From Sipunculus nudus (taxonomy: Eukaryota; Annelida; Sipuncula; Golfingiida; Sipunculidae), in the NCBI GenBank assembly GCA_026874595.1, contig CM049307.1, positions 29,672,362 to 29,736,361 of the forward strand: a DNA stretch of 64,000 nucleotides, given 5' to 3'. Positions within the stretch are counted from its first letter, which is position 1. The number at the start of each line of letters is the position of its first letter. Positions 37,226-50,211 of this stretch are shown in pieces. Below the pieces are notes generated by a model that saw only the letters and a list, made by a program, of their open reading frames with translations, was not told the DNA's origin and searched no databases. A program made the translations under genes and the position numbers.

Positions 37226-38670
37226 CGGAATAAGATTACAATCGCTCCTTTTTGCTTGAAGAGGCCACCATATATACATTTTTTTTGTAAAACTAGTGGC
37301 CCATGGGCCATGGCGCTCAGCTGAATTCATGGAATGTTGAACAATGAGCGAAATGACTGCCAGAGTGCAAAAAAATCATGAATTTTGTGAATAGTCCTAG
37401 GAATGGGTTACAGTGGGCTTTTAGAGAGATAACCACTTCATTTGAACGTCTCATAAATAGAAACAAAAAAGTGTGAATATTTGAAACAAGAGACCCAGGG
37501 GTCTAATGTTCACTCTGTGAATTACTGTGCAATTTGGCAAGTCATTAAAAAATAAATGAATGTGAAAATACCATTCATTCCTTTCCTAGTAGACATTGTC
37601 CTATTGCACAAGGTAGGTGGCGTCACCTATATGGTTTATGAGAAAACTTTCCAAGATGACTGCACATGCCAAATTTCAGACCAATACTCCTGAGATATGA
37701 GCAATTTTCACCAAAAGCAAATGTATGAATGGACATCACAGGAAAATTATTGCAGATGGCGCCACCAGTCTTGTTTACGAGATTGAGGTGACGAAGTCCT
37801 ATGGACATGCACAATTTCAACCCAATACACTGAACAAACACTAAGACGATCAGATGGCAAATGCAAAGTTGGACACTCCGCAAAAAGTAGTGTAGGTGGC
37901 GCCACCTGTCTGGTTAACGAGAAAACTTTCCTAGATGGATAGACATGACAAATTTCAGATCAATACATTGAACCACTTCTGAGATATGAGCAATTTTCAC
38001 CCACAGCAAATGTACCAGGGATGCCATGGGAAAACAATTGCAGATGGCATCATCAGTCTTGAGTGTAAGTCTGAGGAGTCCAAGATCTATGAATATGCAA
38101 AATTTCAGCTAAATATGTTGAACCACTCCTGAGATTGAGGGTTGTTATATGAAAGAAACCCAGGTTTGTACTGCACAGAAAGGTTCTCCATCATTGTTAC
38201 CTACAACTACATAGGTGAGGGAACAAGTATGCCAGGTTTTGGAAAGATCAGTCCAAGGGTCCTAGAGGAGACTGTTTTTGTGGATTATAACAAATAAATA
38301 CTTAATGACATATTCTGGATAAAAGCAGAAAACACCATTACAGCCTGCTGAAAGTAGCTAAACAGGTGGCACCACCTGGAGGTCAAAATCATTAAGCAGT
38401 CACATGATCAATATTCCTGTGAAATTTGAAACTGAAGGCTGCAGCAGTTTCTAAGATATTTGGTAACAGACAATACATCATGTATAGAAACACATCAAGT
38501 TCCGTAGATATGCCATCTTGAAAATCACTTGACTGAATTTATACTCAAATTATTCCTCTTCCTCTAAGGAACTGTTGACTATGACATAATAGCCAAAGTA
38601 TTTATACTTTATGACATATCTTGGAAAAAGCAGTAAAGACCATTACAACCTGTAGAAAGTAGGTAAACAC

Positions 38671-41600
38671 AGGTGGCGCCACCTGCAGGTCAAATTATTT
38701 AGCAGTCACATGATGCAGTTCCTAAGATAGTTAGTAATAGACAATACATCATTTATAGAAACACATCAAGCTGTCAAATTTTGCAATTGACACAGTTCCA
38801 TAGAGACGCCATCTTGAAAATGAATTGACTGTATGGAAACACATCAAGTTGCTAAATTTTGCAACCCACACAATTTGAAGTTCTGTAGAGAAGCCATCTT
38901 AAAAATGACTTGACTGAATTTATACTCAAATTATTCCCCTTCCTCCAAGGAACTGTTGGCTATGATATGAAGGCCAAAATTTCAATACTTTGTGACTTAT
39001 TTTGGGAGAAGTGGGAAAGACCATTTTTTCCCGCAGAAAGTAGGTCAACACAGGTGGCGCCACCTGGAGGTCAAAATCATCTGGCAGTCACATGATCAAT
39101 ATTCCTGTGAAATTTGAAACTGAAGGCTGCAGCAGTTTCTAAGATGTTTGGTAACAGACAATACATCATGTATAGAAACACATCAAGCTGTCATATTTTG
39201 CGATCGACAGAATTTGAAGTTCCGTAGAGACGCCATCTTGAATATGACTTGACTGAATTTATACTCAAATTATTCCCCTTCCTCTAAGGAACTGTTGGCT
39301 ATGATATGAAGGTCAAAATTTCAATACTTTGTGACTTATCTTGAAAGAAGTGGAAAGGAACATTTTGTCCCACAGAAAGTAGGTCAACACAGCTGGCGCC
39401 ACCTGGAGGTCAAAATCATCTGGCAGTCACATGATCAATATTCCTGTGAAATTTGAAACTGAAGGCTGCAGCAGTTCCGAAAATATTTGGTAACAGACAA
39501 TACATCCTGTATGGAAACACATCAAGTTGCTAAATTTTGCAACCCACACAATTTGAAGTTCTGTAGCGACGCCATCTTGAAAATGACTTGACTAAATTTA
39601 TACTCAAATTATTCCCCTTCCTCCAAGGAACTGTTGGCTATGATATGAAGGCCAAAATTTCAATACTTTGTGACTTATCTTGGAAGAAGTGGAAAAGACC
39701 ATTTTTTCCCGCAGAAAGTAGGTCAACACAGGTGGCGCCACCTGGAGGTCAAAATCATCTGGCAGTCACATGATCAATATTCCTGTGAAATTTGAAACTG
39801 AAGGCTGCAGCAGTTTCTAAGATATTTGGTAACAGACAATACATCATGTATAGAAACACATCAAGCTGTCATATTTTGCGATCGACAGAATTTGAAGTTC
39901 TGTAGAGACGCCATCTTGAATATGACTTGACTGAATTTATACTCAAATTATTCCCCTTCCTCTAAGGAACTGTTGGCTATGATATGAAGGCCAAAATTTC
40001 AATACTTTGTGACTTATCTTTGAAGAAGTGGAAAAGACCATTTTTTCCCGCAGAAAGTAGGTCAACACAGGTGGCGCCACCTGGAGGTCAAAATTATCTG
40101 GCAGTCACATGATCAATATTCCTGTGAAATTTGAAACTGAAGGCTGCAGCAGTTCCGAAAATATTTGGTAATAGACAATACATCCTGTATTGAAACACAT
40201 CAAGTTGCTAAATTTTGCAACCCACACAATTTGAAGTTCTGTAGAGACGCCATCTTGAAAATGACTTGACTGAATTTATACTCAAATTATTCCCCTTCCT
40301 CTAAGGAACTGTTGGCTATGATATGAAGGTCAAAATTTCAATACTTTGTGACTTATCTTGAAAGAAGTGGAAAGGAACATTTTGTCCCACAGAAAGTTGG
40401 TCAACAAAGCTGGCGCCACCTGGAGGTCAAAATCATCTGGCAGTCACATGATCAATATTCCTGTGAAATTTGAAACTGAAGGCTGCAGCAGTTCCGAAAA
40501 TATTTGGTAACAGACAATACATCCTGTATGGAAACACATCAAGTTGCTAAATTTTGCAACCCACACAATTTGAAGTTCTGTAGCGACGCCATCTTGAAAA
40601 TGACTTGACTGAATTTATACTCAAATTATTCCCCTTCCTCCAAGGAACTGTTGGCTATGATATGAAGGCCAAAATTTCAATACTTTGTGACTTATCTTGG
40701 AAGAAGTGGAAAAGACCATTTTTTCCCGCAGAAAGTAGGTCAACACAGGTGGCGCCACCTTGAGGTCAAAATCATCTGGCAGTCACATGATCAATATTCC
40801 TGTGAAATTTGAAACTGAAGGCTGCAGCAGTTTCTAAGATAATTGGTAACAGACAATACATCATGTATAGAAACACATCAAGCTGTCATATTTTGCGATC
40901 GACAGAATTTGAAGTTCTGTAGAGACGCCATCTTGAATATGACTTGACTGAATTTATACTCAAATTATTCCCCTTCCTCTAAGGAACTGTTGGCTATGAT
41001 ATGAAGGCCAAAATTTCAATACTTTGTGACTTATCTTGGAAGAAGTGGAAAAGACCATTTTTTCCCGCAGAAAGTAGGTCAACACAGGTGGCGCCACCTG
41101 GAGGTCAAAATTATCTGGCAGTCACATGATCAATATTCCTGTGAAATTTGAAACTGAAGGCTGCAGCAGTTCCGAAAATATTTGGTAATAGACAATACAT
41201 CCTGTATTGAAACACATCAAGTTGCTAAATTTTGCAACCCACACAATTTGAAGTTCTGTAGAGACGCCATCTTGAAAATGACTTGACTGAATTTATACTC
41301 AAATTATTCCCCTTCCTCTAAGGAACTGTTGGCTATGATATGAAGGCCAAAATTTCAATACTTTGTGACTTATCTTGGAAGAAGTGGAAAAGACCATTTT
41401 TTCCCGCAGAAAGTAGGTCAACACAGGTGGCGCCACCTGGAGGTCAAAATCATCTGGCAGTCACATGATCAATATTCCTGTGAAATTTGAAACTGAAGGC
41501 TGCAGCAGTTTCTAAGATATTTGGTAACAGACAATACATCATGTATAGAAACACATCAAGCTGTCATATTTTGCGATCGACAGAATTTGAAGTTCCGTAG

Positions 41601-41777
41601 AGACGCCATCTTGAATATGACTTGACTGAATTTATACTCAAATTATTCCCCTTCCTCTAAGGAACTGTTGACTATGATATGAAGGCCAAAATATTAATAC
41701 TTTATGACTTATCTTGAAAGAAGTCGAAAAGACCATTTCTTCCCGCAGAAAGTAGGTCAACACAGGTGGCGCCAAAA
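38671..41777 (+). repeat. 339-bp satellite with 678-bp dimer
   Basis: The landmark AGGTGGCGCCACCT (or AGCTGGCGCCACCT) occurs at 39052, 39391, 39730, 40069, 40408, 40747, 41086, 41425 and 41764: eight successive spacings of exactly 339 bp. An earlier, more diverged unit begins at 38671 (spacing 381). Two subtypes alternate, one with CAAGCTGTCATATTTTGCG and one with CAAGTTGCTAAATTTTGC, so the higher-order period is 678 bp. After 41777 the unit breaks into family A 3' sequence. Confidence 0.95.
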
Positions 41778-42610
41778 GCTTATTTTTGCATGTCCATCCC
41801 ATGATCAGTAATTCTGCAAAGTTTCATGAAGGTAGCTGCTTTGGCTGTTGAGATATTTGGTAACAGACGGTGGACGGTGGACAGTTGACAGTGGACAGTG
41901 GACGGCGGACGCTGCGCCATGGCATAAGTTCACAGGGTGAACTAAAAATAAAGGTAGTGCCACCAGTCTGCAGAAACTGATGAAACACTCCATGATCAAT
42001 ATATATCCAAAGCATCATGGCTATCAAGGAATTAGTCATTCAGATACTGGAGCTTTCATTTCAAATATTTGATTATTCTTTGGGGTACTTAAGAACCCCA
42101 TAGCTTGGAAAATATGGGTAACAGAGACCTAATTTCAGGTTTCCAGGAGGAGATTTTTCATGCACCTCCCTGGATGTCAAGTCAGAAGATTCCAGGTCTA
42201 GTGGTTACGGTTTGTGCCCTGTTACCAGATGGAGACTTCTTTGAAGGAATCAAAAATAGGGAAAAATTAATAAAAAAAAATAGAAAAAAATACACATGGC
42301 ACCACCAGTTTGCAGGAACTGATGGAACACTCCATGATTAATATTCATGCAAAAAATCATGGTGATCAATGTTGTAGTTATTTAGATATTTGAGCTTTAG
42401 TATCATTTTTTTTTATTCTAGGGATATTTAAGAGCTCCATAGCTCGTAAAATATGAGTAACAGTAACCTAATTTCAGGTTTCCAGGGAGATTTTTCATGG
42501 ACCTCCCAGGATGTCAAGTATGAAGATTTCAAGTCCAGTGGTTACAATTTGTGCTCTGTTAACAACCGGCCGACCGGACAGACGGACGCCGGACAAAGAA
42601 TGATCGCTTC

Positions 42611-42639
42611 AGCTCAGATGACTTTTAGTCAGCTGAGCT
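42611..42639. other. family A terminal hairpin, copy at 42.6 kb
   Basis: Arms AGCTCAGATGAC and GTCAGCTGAGCT around a 5-base loop. The same hairpin ends the copies at 48544-48572 and 58537-58565. Confidence 0.8.
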
Positions 42640-42644
42640 AAAAA

Positions 42645-43109
42645 CCCACTATATTTTTTAACATTTTTTTCAATATTTAAAAACTTACACCTTTTAAATC
42701 CTACAGAGCATCGATAGGAGCTCCGATCTCCTGCACTGAAACAGGTTTATTCAATATAAAATATAAGCGGGAGTTCCATTAGATGTTGTATTTTGGCAAG
42801 TGCATGTTATATCACTGCCTGGTGGCTAATACAAGACGCTGAAAAAGGGCGGACACGCATTAAAAGAAAATTTTTATTAATCATGCACTTTATGTTCGGA
42901 GAGATGAATGATATGAGGATCAAAATGGGAGCGCGAAGCTGCCTTTCCACGGATGAGGTCCGGATACGCGGGAGTGGGGGTTGACGGGTACGAACTGGCT
43001 ACGATTAGTGCATATTCACTTGTCCGTTCGGTGCACGGTGGCTTTACGGCTATATATATACAAATAGAGTCACATTTTCACTAGCTTCACTGGGCCTAAA
43101 CACAGTTTA
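42645..43109. other. unassigned spacer
   Basis: No gene seen. Its 63-codon open frame (42793-42984) has no family features. A somewhat GC-richer stretch at 42900-43030 is unexplained. Confidence 0.4.
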
Positions 43110-45200
43110 AACTAGAATACGGGCAGTCGACAAACAACTACGTGTATCCGCCAAACCACAGAGGCATTTTATTTGTAAAGTAAGGCACTGAATGTTCCTC
43201 ACATGAAATGACTCCAAATTTGTGGCATGAGTGTTGGCAATTAAACTCCTCATGTATGTGCAGTTTTCACAAAACCAGATCTATAGATGGATACACTATG
43301 CAAAGTTTCAGGCCGAGACACCAATCCACTGCTGAGAAAAAGTGCATCAATGTATTCTATTAAAACAGAACAGCAGGTGGCGCCACGTGTCTGGTCTACA
43401 AAAAAACTATCTAAGACGGATAAACATGCAAAATTTCAGGCTGGTACATCCATCCACTCCTGAGATATGAGCGATTTTTACCAAAAGCAAACGGACGGAA
43501 GGACGCAAAAGGAAAACAATTGCAAATGGCGCCACCAGTCTAGAATACGAGATGATAGGAAACCCAAAATTGGAAATGCACAATTTCAGGCATATACGGC
43601 AAACCATTCCTGAGGAAAGGGCATCAATGAAATCTACGAAAATGTGAAGGTACGTAGCGCCACCTGTCTGGCCTATAAGAAAACTCTCCGAGATGGATGA
43701 AATGCCATATTACAGTCCAATAAATTGAGCCACTCCTGAGAAATAAGCAATTTTCACCTAAAGCAAACACAAGAATGGACGCCACGCATAAACTATTACT
43801 GACGGCGTCACTAGTCTTGAGTACGAGATGAAGGTATCCAAGATCCCTGGACAGGCGTAATTTTAGGCGAATACAGCAAACAATTCCTGAGAAAAAAAGC
43901 ATCAATGTATTCAACGAAAACGGGAAGGTAGGTGGCGCAACCTGTCTGGTCTACGAGAAAACTCTTCAAGGTGGATGGACATTGTTATAGATGTCTCTTT
44001 TATTGTATGCAGCAGCGCTAGCGTTGTCTGTTGCTGTGACGGCATAGCCCGGCTCATGCGTTGGGTCTGACGTGTACGCAGCGGTCATGCTAGTCTGGGG
44101 CTTACTCGCCTGGCCGAGCCGGGTCGGCCTACGTGTGAACCCTTACATGTACAAACACAGCGTTCTTGTTCTAGATGTTTCCTGTAACGCGTGTATTGTG
44201 TATTATGTTAGATTCTTTGGATTGTTCGGAAAGTGGAAAGTTCTCGGCTTGGGGTGAGAAGTTTTAAATAGGGGCTGTGTTTTAGAGCCGGGAGAGAGGT
44301 GACAGAATATTCCAGCGGACACAGAAGAGTGGACCTTTTTATAATGCGGCAGTTACAGCTTTTCTTCTAAATTTGTGATGGATTTTATATAGTCTTCAGT
44401 TTGCCTTTCGGATCACTGCCAGGATTTCACTTTGGATTACAGTAGATTGATTTTGTGATTACATTGGACTGCTATTCTCTGAGAAGATTTGTGTGAACTG
44501 TTCATCCGGTTTATACATTTTAAAGGACTTGTCGCTGTGACAGTGGTGGTATTCAAGTACTGTGCACTTTGTTTATTATGCTGTGTGTTTATAATGATTT
44601 GCTGTTATACTGTTGTTGTACTGTGCAATTGTATTGATTTAGTGCATTGTAATGTTAGGGTTGTTTTAAGAATAAATTATAGTTATTTGTTAACAAAAAC
44701 CACTGACTTCTTTATTCATTCCCCTAGACATTTCACGCTGCCTAGTGTTACAGAATCTGATTTTTATATCTCGATGACATAGTTTATGTTCGTCACGCAT
44801 ACGTGATCTGTTGATATTAGGTTCCGTAATATCATGCCAAATTATAGACCAATACATCGAACCGCTCCTGAGATATTAGCAATTTTCATCCAAAGCAAAT
44901 TTAATGATGGACGCAATGCAAAAAAAAAAAAAGCTAGCAGATGGTGTCACCAGTCTTGAGTACGAGATTTAGATATTCATCTATGGACATGCACAATTTT
45001 AGCCCAACACATTGAACCAATCACTAAGACGAACATATGGCAAGTGCAAAGATGGACGCCACGCGAATAACATTGTAGATGGCGCCTACATGATGGAGAG
45101 ATGGAGAGATCCAAGATCCATACACATTATGCAAATTTCAGCTCAATACGTCATTGTGGGAGCAACTGCGCGTATGCTGTCGTATACGGCGCCAGATTTG
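43110..45200 (+). mobile_element. family B element, interrupted by an insertion
   Basis: Begins AACTAGAATACGGGCAGTC with GTGTATCCGCC nearby, as in the other B copies. Core units with GGTGGCGCC(A/T) palindromes and CAAATTTCAG / CCTGAGATATGAGC themes run to about 45200. They are interrupted by foreign sequence at 43983-44832. No 3' hairpin was found, so this copy is 3'-incomplete. Confidence 0.65.
43983..44832 (+). mobile_element. 850-bp insertion, possible solo-LTR-like element
   Basis: It interrupts a family B unit: GGATGGACAT before it and GCCAAATTATAGACC after it are continuous in sister units (e.g. GGATAGACATGACAAATTTC at ~37938). CAT is present on both sides (43980-43982, 44833-44835). 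The insert begins TGTTATAG, has a TATA-like TTTTAAATAGG (~44258), an inverted GAATATTC (44305-44312, heat-shock-element-like), an AATAAA (~44671) and TAGTGTTACA (~44750). This order suits an LTR, but the 3' border, the short duplication and the lack of a second LTR leave the class open. The 97-codon frame inside is probably chance. Confidence 0.5.
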
Positions 45201-46774
45201 GAACCAAACAGGGGGCATTCTGAAAGCTATGTTTTAGTACTAAAGCTGTGTTGTGCCCTTTATATGAAAATATGAGAATGACATTGACCTTGAATAATTC
45301 CATATTTGGTAAAATATTTAGATTTGTGAATCCTTATATAGATTGCTAGGAAAATCGGTATTACCCATGCAAGATATTTTGTTCAGAAGACTGGTGGCGC
45401 CGCCTATAATTGTGTTTTTGAGCCGTTTAATCAATTTAGATTAACTATTTCCCCCAGTATTTATTATCATCTGCTTTCACAATGTTTTGAAAGGCATATG
45501 TGAATTAGATACTCTTGTATTTGTTAGCAACCCAGATTTCACGTTTTTGTAATCAGAAAGAAATATGAAAGTGAATACAGACATAAATTGCATCCAAACA
45601 TGCATCTCTAATAGCAATACCCAGTACATCATCCACTTTTAAATATATAACGTTCTGTAAAACATAAATAAGATATCTTCTTATGCAGAATTGTGACAGT
45701 GGACATTGAAATTCTTTAAAACCGCTATATGACCGAATCAGAACCAAACTGTCACAAGGCCCAGCAGAGGTGGCTGCCCTCTAGCGGGCAACTACAAAAC
45801 TGTTCGATCCATCCCTACTGGCCCTGCTGTGTCAACTTTGAGCGCACTCAGACAGTCCCACACTTCGGACAGTCTTCCCCCTACTAGTCACCATTGGTGA
45901 AAAAAATGTTAAATGTAGGTTTCATATTATGTTTCGAATATATTTCGACGATCAAAAGTGAACGAGGCGTCTTTACACTAATACAGCTCGCCAGAACTGC
46001 TTGAGCAACCGGAGTCATATATATATATTAAATTTAAAGCCTGCAAGCGTATGTCCCATCCACATTACACATGGAGCCCGCAAAATGATTCCTTATCAAT
46101 CGGAATCACAAACCTTACACGTTAGATCATAAACCTTTCATGAGAAATCACAAACGTTACAAGGTAAATCACAAACTCCCAAAGTGTTTTAAACTGTCCG
46201 AAAATTAGCCTTCTTGAATGTATATTTTGCAGTACACGAGATATGTATGCCTAATGTATTTGATTTTAAAGAATTTCATTTTTCAAACACTGCTACAGAG
46301 AGCCGTTGACTTGTAGAATGCCTTAAACATTATAGCCGGGAAAGGCTTGATGACATGATATTCATTCAACTACAGCGCCAAATTTCCTCTCTGCACTTTT
46401 AGTAAAAATTATAATACTTTCTGGACATAAATCCCCAGGTAAATGAATATTATTGGGAAGATAATAATTTATCATCTTTTCCTGAAAACATTTCATTTTG
46501 CTATATTATAATATTTTGCTATATTGCCACGCAAAGCCTCTGTGACCACACCTTGGAATTGCCCATATATTTGGTCTTGAAGTGTCGGGAACGATCCCAG
46601 TTGTAATCTAAGGGGGTCATTTTCAATATTTTCTCATAAATGTTGAGAAATTAGATTTTATCTCATGAAGGAGCTATCGTAGCGCAATCTATCAGAAGCT
46701 AAGCCAATGCAGTATATTCAGTGTGCCCATGTAAAACCCCGCCTTCAGGGAAGTCGAGCAGACCTGTCCAACGA
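45201..46774. other. intergenic, unassigned with a family C-like fragment
   Basis: 45260-45425 resembles part of family C (GAGAATGACATTGACCTTGAAT and GGTGGCGCCGCC). From 45430 on no element or gene is recognised. A segment near 46550-46620 (TTTGGTCTTGAAGTGT) is shared with ~61510-61560, so it is a dispersed repeat. Confidence 0.4.
45774..45787 (-). promoter_or_regulatory. CTCF-like motif
   Basis: On the minus strand CCGCTAGAGGGCAG fits the CTCF core CCASYAGRKGGCRS at all positions except the third. It lies between genes 1 and 2. Sequence match only. Confidence 0.3.
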
Positions 46775-48577
46775 ACAAGTGACCCATGGGTCATGACGCT
46801 CAGCTGACTGGGAAGAGATTCGCAAAAGGAAATTTTATCATCTGAATAGTAGTATATTCCCATTCAACTGAAGCATCAAACAGATTAACCAACAAGCCAA
46901 GATTGTGTCTGTATTTATATATCTCAAAAATAGAGAAAAAATGCGTAAACTTTAAAAAAATACAGGTGGCTCCACCAGTCTGCAGAAACTAATAAAAACA
47001 CTTAATGGTCAATATCAATGCAAAGAACCATGGTGATCTCTGCTTTAGTTGTTCAGATACTTCAGCTTTTGTATTAAATTTTCCATTATTCTGAGGGATA
47101 TTTCGGAGTCCTGTAGCTTGAAGGATATGGGTAACAGAGACCTAATTTGAGGTTTCCACAGGCACTTTTCTTGGGCCTCCTTGCATGACAAGAATGGAGA
47201 TTCTAGGTCCAGTTGTTACAATTTGTGCCATGTTAACAGATGACAGCATCCTGAAAGGTCTCAAAAATAGAGAAAAAAAAAATCGAGAAATTGAATAAAA
47301 TATAGGTGGCACCACCAGTCTGCAGAAACTGATGAAACACTCCATAATCAATATCCATGCAAAGAATCTGGGAAACAGAGACCTAATTTCCGGTTTCAAC
47401 AGACACTTTTCATGGGCCTCCTTGCATGACAAGAATGAAGATTCTAGGTCCAGTGTTTACGATTTGTACCCTATTGACAGAAAACCATATCGTTAAAGGT
47501 TTCAAAAATAGAGAAAAAAATTCGTAAAAAAAAACGAACAAATACAGGTGGTGCCACCAGTCTGCAAAAACTGATGAAACACTCCATGATCAATATCCAT
47601 GCAAACAATTATGGCGATCTCTGCATTAGTTGTTCAGATACTTCAGCTTTTGTATCAAATTTACCATTATTCTGAGCTGTACTTTGGAGTGCCATAGCTC
47701 AAAGGATATGGGTAACAGAGACCAAATTTCAGGTTTCCATGGATACTTTTCATGGGTCTTCCCATGAAGAATGAAGATTCTAGGTCCAGTCGTTACGATT
47801 TGTACCCTGTTGACAGATAACTACATCCTTAAAGGTTAAAAAATATAGAAAAAAAAATTGTAAAAAATTGAAAAAAAATACAGGTGGCGCCACCAGTCTG
47901 CAGGATCTGATGGAACACCTCTTGATCAATATGTATGCCAAAAATCATGACCATCGGTGTAGTAGTTATTGGGATGTTGCAGTTTGTTTTTATCAAATTT
48001 TCCATTATTCTGGGGGGTAATTGGGAGCCCCACAGCTCAAAGGATATGGGTAACAGAGACCTTATTTCAGGTTTCCATGAAGAATTTTCATGGACCTCTC
48101 AGAATACTAAGTTACAAGACTCTAGTTCCAGCGGTTACGATTTGTGCCCTGTTAACATGTGTTCACATTTTAAAGGTCACAAAAATAGAGAATAAAATTC
48201 GTAAAAAAATCGAAAAATACAGGTGGCGCCACCAGTCTGCAGGAACTGATGGAACATCTCATGATCAATATGTATGCCAAAATTCATGACCATCAGTGAT
48301 GTAGTTAATGAGATATTGAAGTTTTTGTATGAAATTTTTTACTATTCTGGGGGGTGGGGGGTACTTTGGGGCCTCATAGCTCAAAGGATATGGGTAACAG
48401 AGACCTAATTTCTGGTTTCCAAGGAGATTTTTCATGGACCTCTCAGAATGCCAAGTTACAAGATTCTAGGTCCAGCGGTTACGATTTGTGCCTGGTTAAC
48501 GGACGGACAAACAGACGGACGACGGACAAAGAGTGATCGCTATAGCTCAGATGACTTTCAGTCAGCTGAGCTAAAAA
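46775..48577 (+). mobile_element. family A element (1.8 kb), complete
   Basis: The 5' end is AACAAG followed by TGACCCATGGGTCA (46780-46793) and GCTCAGCTGA (46798-46807). The body is four to five diverged units, each with GGTGGCGCCACCAGTCTGCA, ATGATCAATAT, GGATATGGGTAACAGAGACC and GATTCTAGGTCCAG. The 3' end has an ACGG-type tract (48499-48528) and the hairpin of arms AGCTCAGATGAC and GTCAGCTGAGCT (48544-48572). It is non-coding. It also preserves the empty site for the family B insertion found in the copy at 55157 (around 46953). Confidence 0.75.
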
Positions 48578-49511
48578 CCGGGTAATACGACAGTGGTGGT
48601 ACCAAACCCTTGTTCTGCAACTTCACTTTGGCCTTAGAAATGCCCCCTTTGAAAGCTTGGAACGATATGTGTCATACATGGGTAATAGATAGGTCATTTT
48701 CAATTTTGTAGCATTATTAAAATCCTCGTTATTTTGCGATGGGCCTTTCGCAGCGCCACCTATCAGAAATACACCAGTGAATCCAGCGGTTGATTTCACC
48801 TGGGTATCGTATGCAACGCCAATTTGGAATGAAACTGGTCTTCAATTGCGAATTAATGAACGGATAATATGCTTGTACAAATTTATAATTGACGCCAGCA
48901 TTAAATCGTTGTCACGCAACTACCTCCCTTGTGTCCATGTCTCGGAAATGCCTTTTTATTCGTTTTTATTTGTGCTGGATTGAGTAACGATACCAAGTGT
49001 GTCCCAAGAGGGATATTTACATATATCCCCATTTATAAATCCTGAGGAATTCGACATTAAATAAACAAGTTTCGCGAAGGGTCTGTCGCAGCGCCATCTA
49101 TCCGTAACTATACTCCATTGAATCCAGCGGGTTAATTTGGACGATATGGAAAACCTACTCGCGGACGATCAAAGCTGTAGTCGCGTGCACCTGTCCCAAG
49201 TCAAGAACGGATAATAGGTAAGAGTTTCAAAAGAGTTATAAGTATAGGTCATGGTGCTCAGCTTAGGAGCACTCAGCTGGCTTGTTAGTGAATTTTATAT
49301 CTGGAAGAATATGAACAACGAAAATGTGTATAAATCAAAAACTGATTGTACTCATAAAAATTTAGAATCTGTCAATAAATTTTATACATATGCAAATATA
49401 TGCAAAAATATGCAAAAAGCAATTCTGGAAAGGTGATCAGATCATTTTACTATATTATTTTGAACGGTGGCAACGATATTTATGTGGGCCAGTCAAATTA
49501 ACTGATATATC
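48578..49511. repeat. two diverged copies of a dispersed repeat
   Basis: 48735-48870 and 49078-49215 share CGCAGCGCCA[CT]CTATC, TGAATCCAGCGG and AACGGATAATA, so they are two diverged copies of one repeat in direct orientation. A family A-like 5' fragment (GGTCATGGTGCTCAGCTTAG) lies at 49246-49265. No gene seen. Confidence 0.5.
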
Positions 49512-49635
49512 TAACGCGCGCGTTAGTCTGTTTTTGGGCTTAACGCGCGCGTTACGCGCGCGTCAAGCGTCACGCGTGCGCCACGCGACCAATTCAAAAC
49601 ACACTAACGCGGCTACAACGCGCACGACACGCGTC
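49512..49635. repeat. CGCG-rich palindromic cluster
   Basis: Two perfect 14-bp palindromes TAACGCGCGCGTTA (49512-49525 and 49541-49554), followed by many CGCG and ACGCGT sites to ~49635. A related CG-rich segment with GCGCGTCACGCGTC and GTTAGTGTGTTTGGGC lies at 49960-50020, so a repeat family is likely. The surroundings are strongly AT-rich. Confidence 0.7.
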
Positions 49636-50023
49636 AGATTGGAAGGTATAATTAACCAAGCACCTATTGCATTTTTTTTTTGTTTATCTGTGTAAAAATA
49701 GTAATTTCGATAATCAGCGTTGGATTACTTGTATACAAATATATATCTTTTGTGACCTGTTCTAAATATGACAGAACTCAGTCACTATTCTGAATGATAT
49801 TTATATATCTGTGTTGCTTTGTTTCATGTTTTCTCTCCAGATACAAATGAATAATTATAGTTCAATGAATTATAACAAACTTTTCACCCGGAGTTTTATA
49901 TAGAATTTGAGTGCTGGGGAGGGAAACCCTCTATTTAGTTATGTCATTAGCAGGAATCCCCACGCGGCTAGCGCGCGTCACGCGTCAAAAATCGCCCCAG
50001 GAGCGTTAGTGTGTTTGGGCTTT

Positions 50024-50026
<3 letters not shown>

Positions 50027-50064
<38 letters not shown>

Positions 50065-50148
50065 AAAATCAATTCCATGCATCTCGGTAGTCGATATAAA
50101 CAAACATGCATTATACATAGGTATATATACAAAGGTGTATATAAAAAG

Positions 50149-50208
<60 letters not shown>
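50027..50208. repeat. two (TA)n microsatellites
   Basis: TA tracts at 50027-50062 and 50152-50208, separated by ~90 bases. Open frames of repeating Tyr-Ile through them are artefacts. Confidence 0.95.

Positions 50209-50211
<3 letters not shown>

Larger units (their letters stand above)
37291..42644 (+). mobile_element. family A element with satellite core (5.35 kb)
   Basis: The 5' end shows the palindrome TGGCCCATGGGCCA (37297-37310) and GCTCAGCTGA (37315-37324). The 3' end has an ACGG/GACGG-type tract (~42565-42595), then a hairpin of arms AGCTCAGATGAC and GTCAGCTGAGCT (42611-42639; 11 of 12 pair), and TAAAAA. The 3' arm contains the inverse of GCTCAGCTGA. Between lie diverged units with GGTGGCGCCACC and a 339-bp satellite. 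Internal tandem core, ACGG tract and 3' hairpin agree with what I recall of bivalve pearl/Helentron-type elements. No Rep/helicase frame is present. Confidence 0.65.

Noticed and set aside
38910-39773. Repeated 61-codon frames in the 339-bp satellite
   Set aside because: The same frame recurs at 678 bp with stops in sister units; it reflects the repeat.
44489-44782. 97-codon Cys/Val-rich frame in the 850-bp insertion
   Set aside because: Lies in a sequence with LTR-like non-coding features; composition reflects T-rich DNA.
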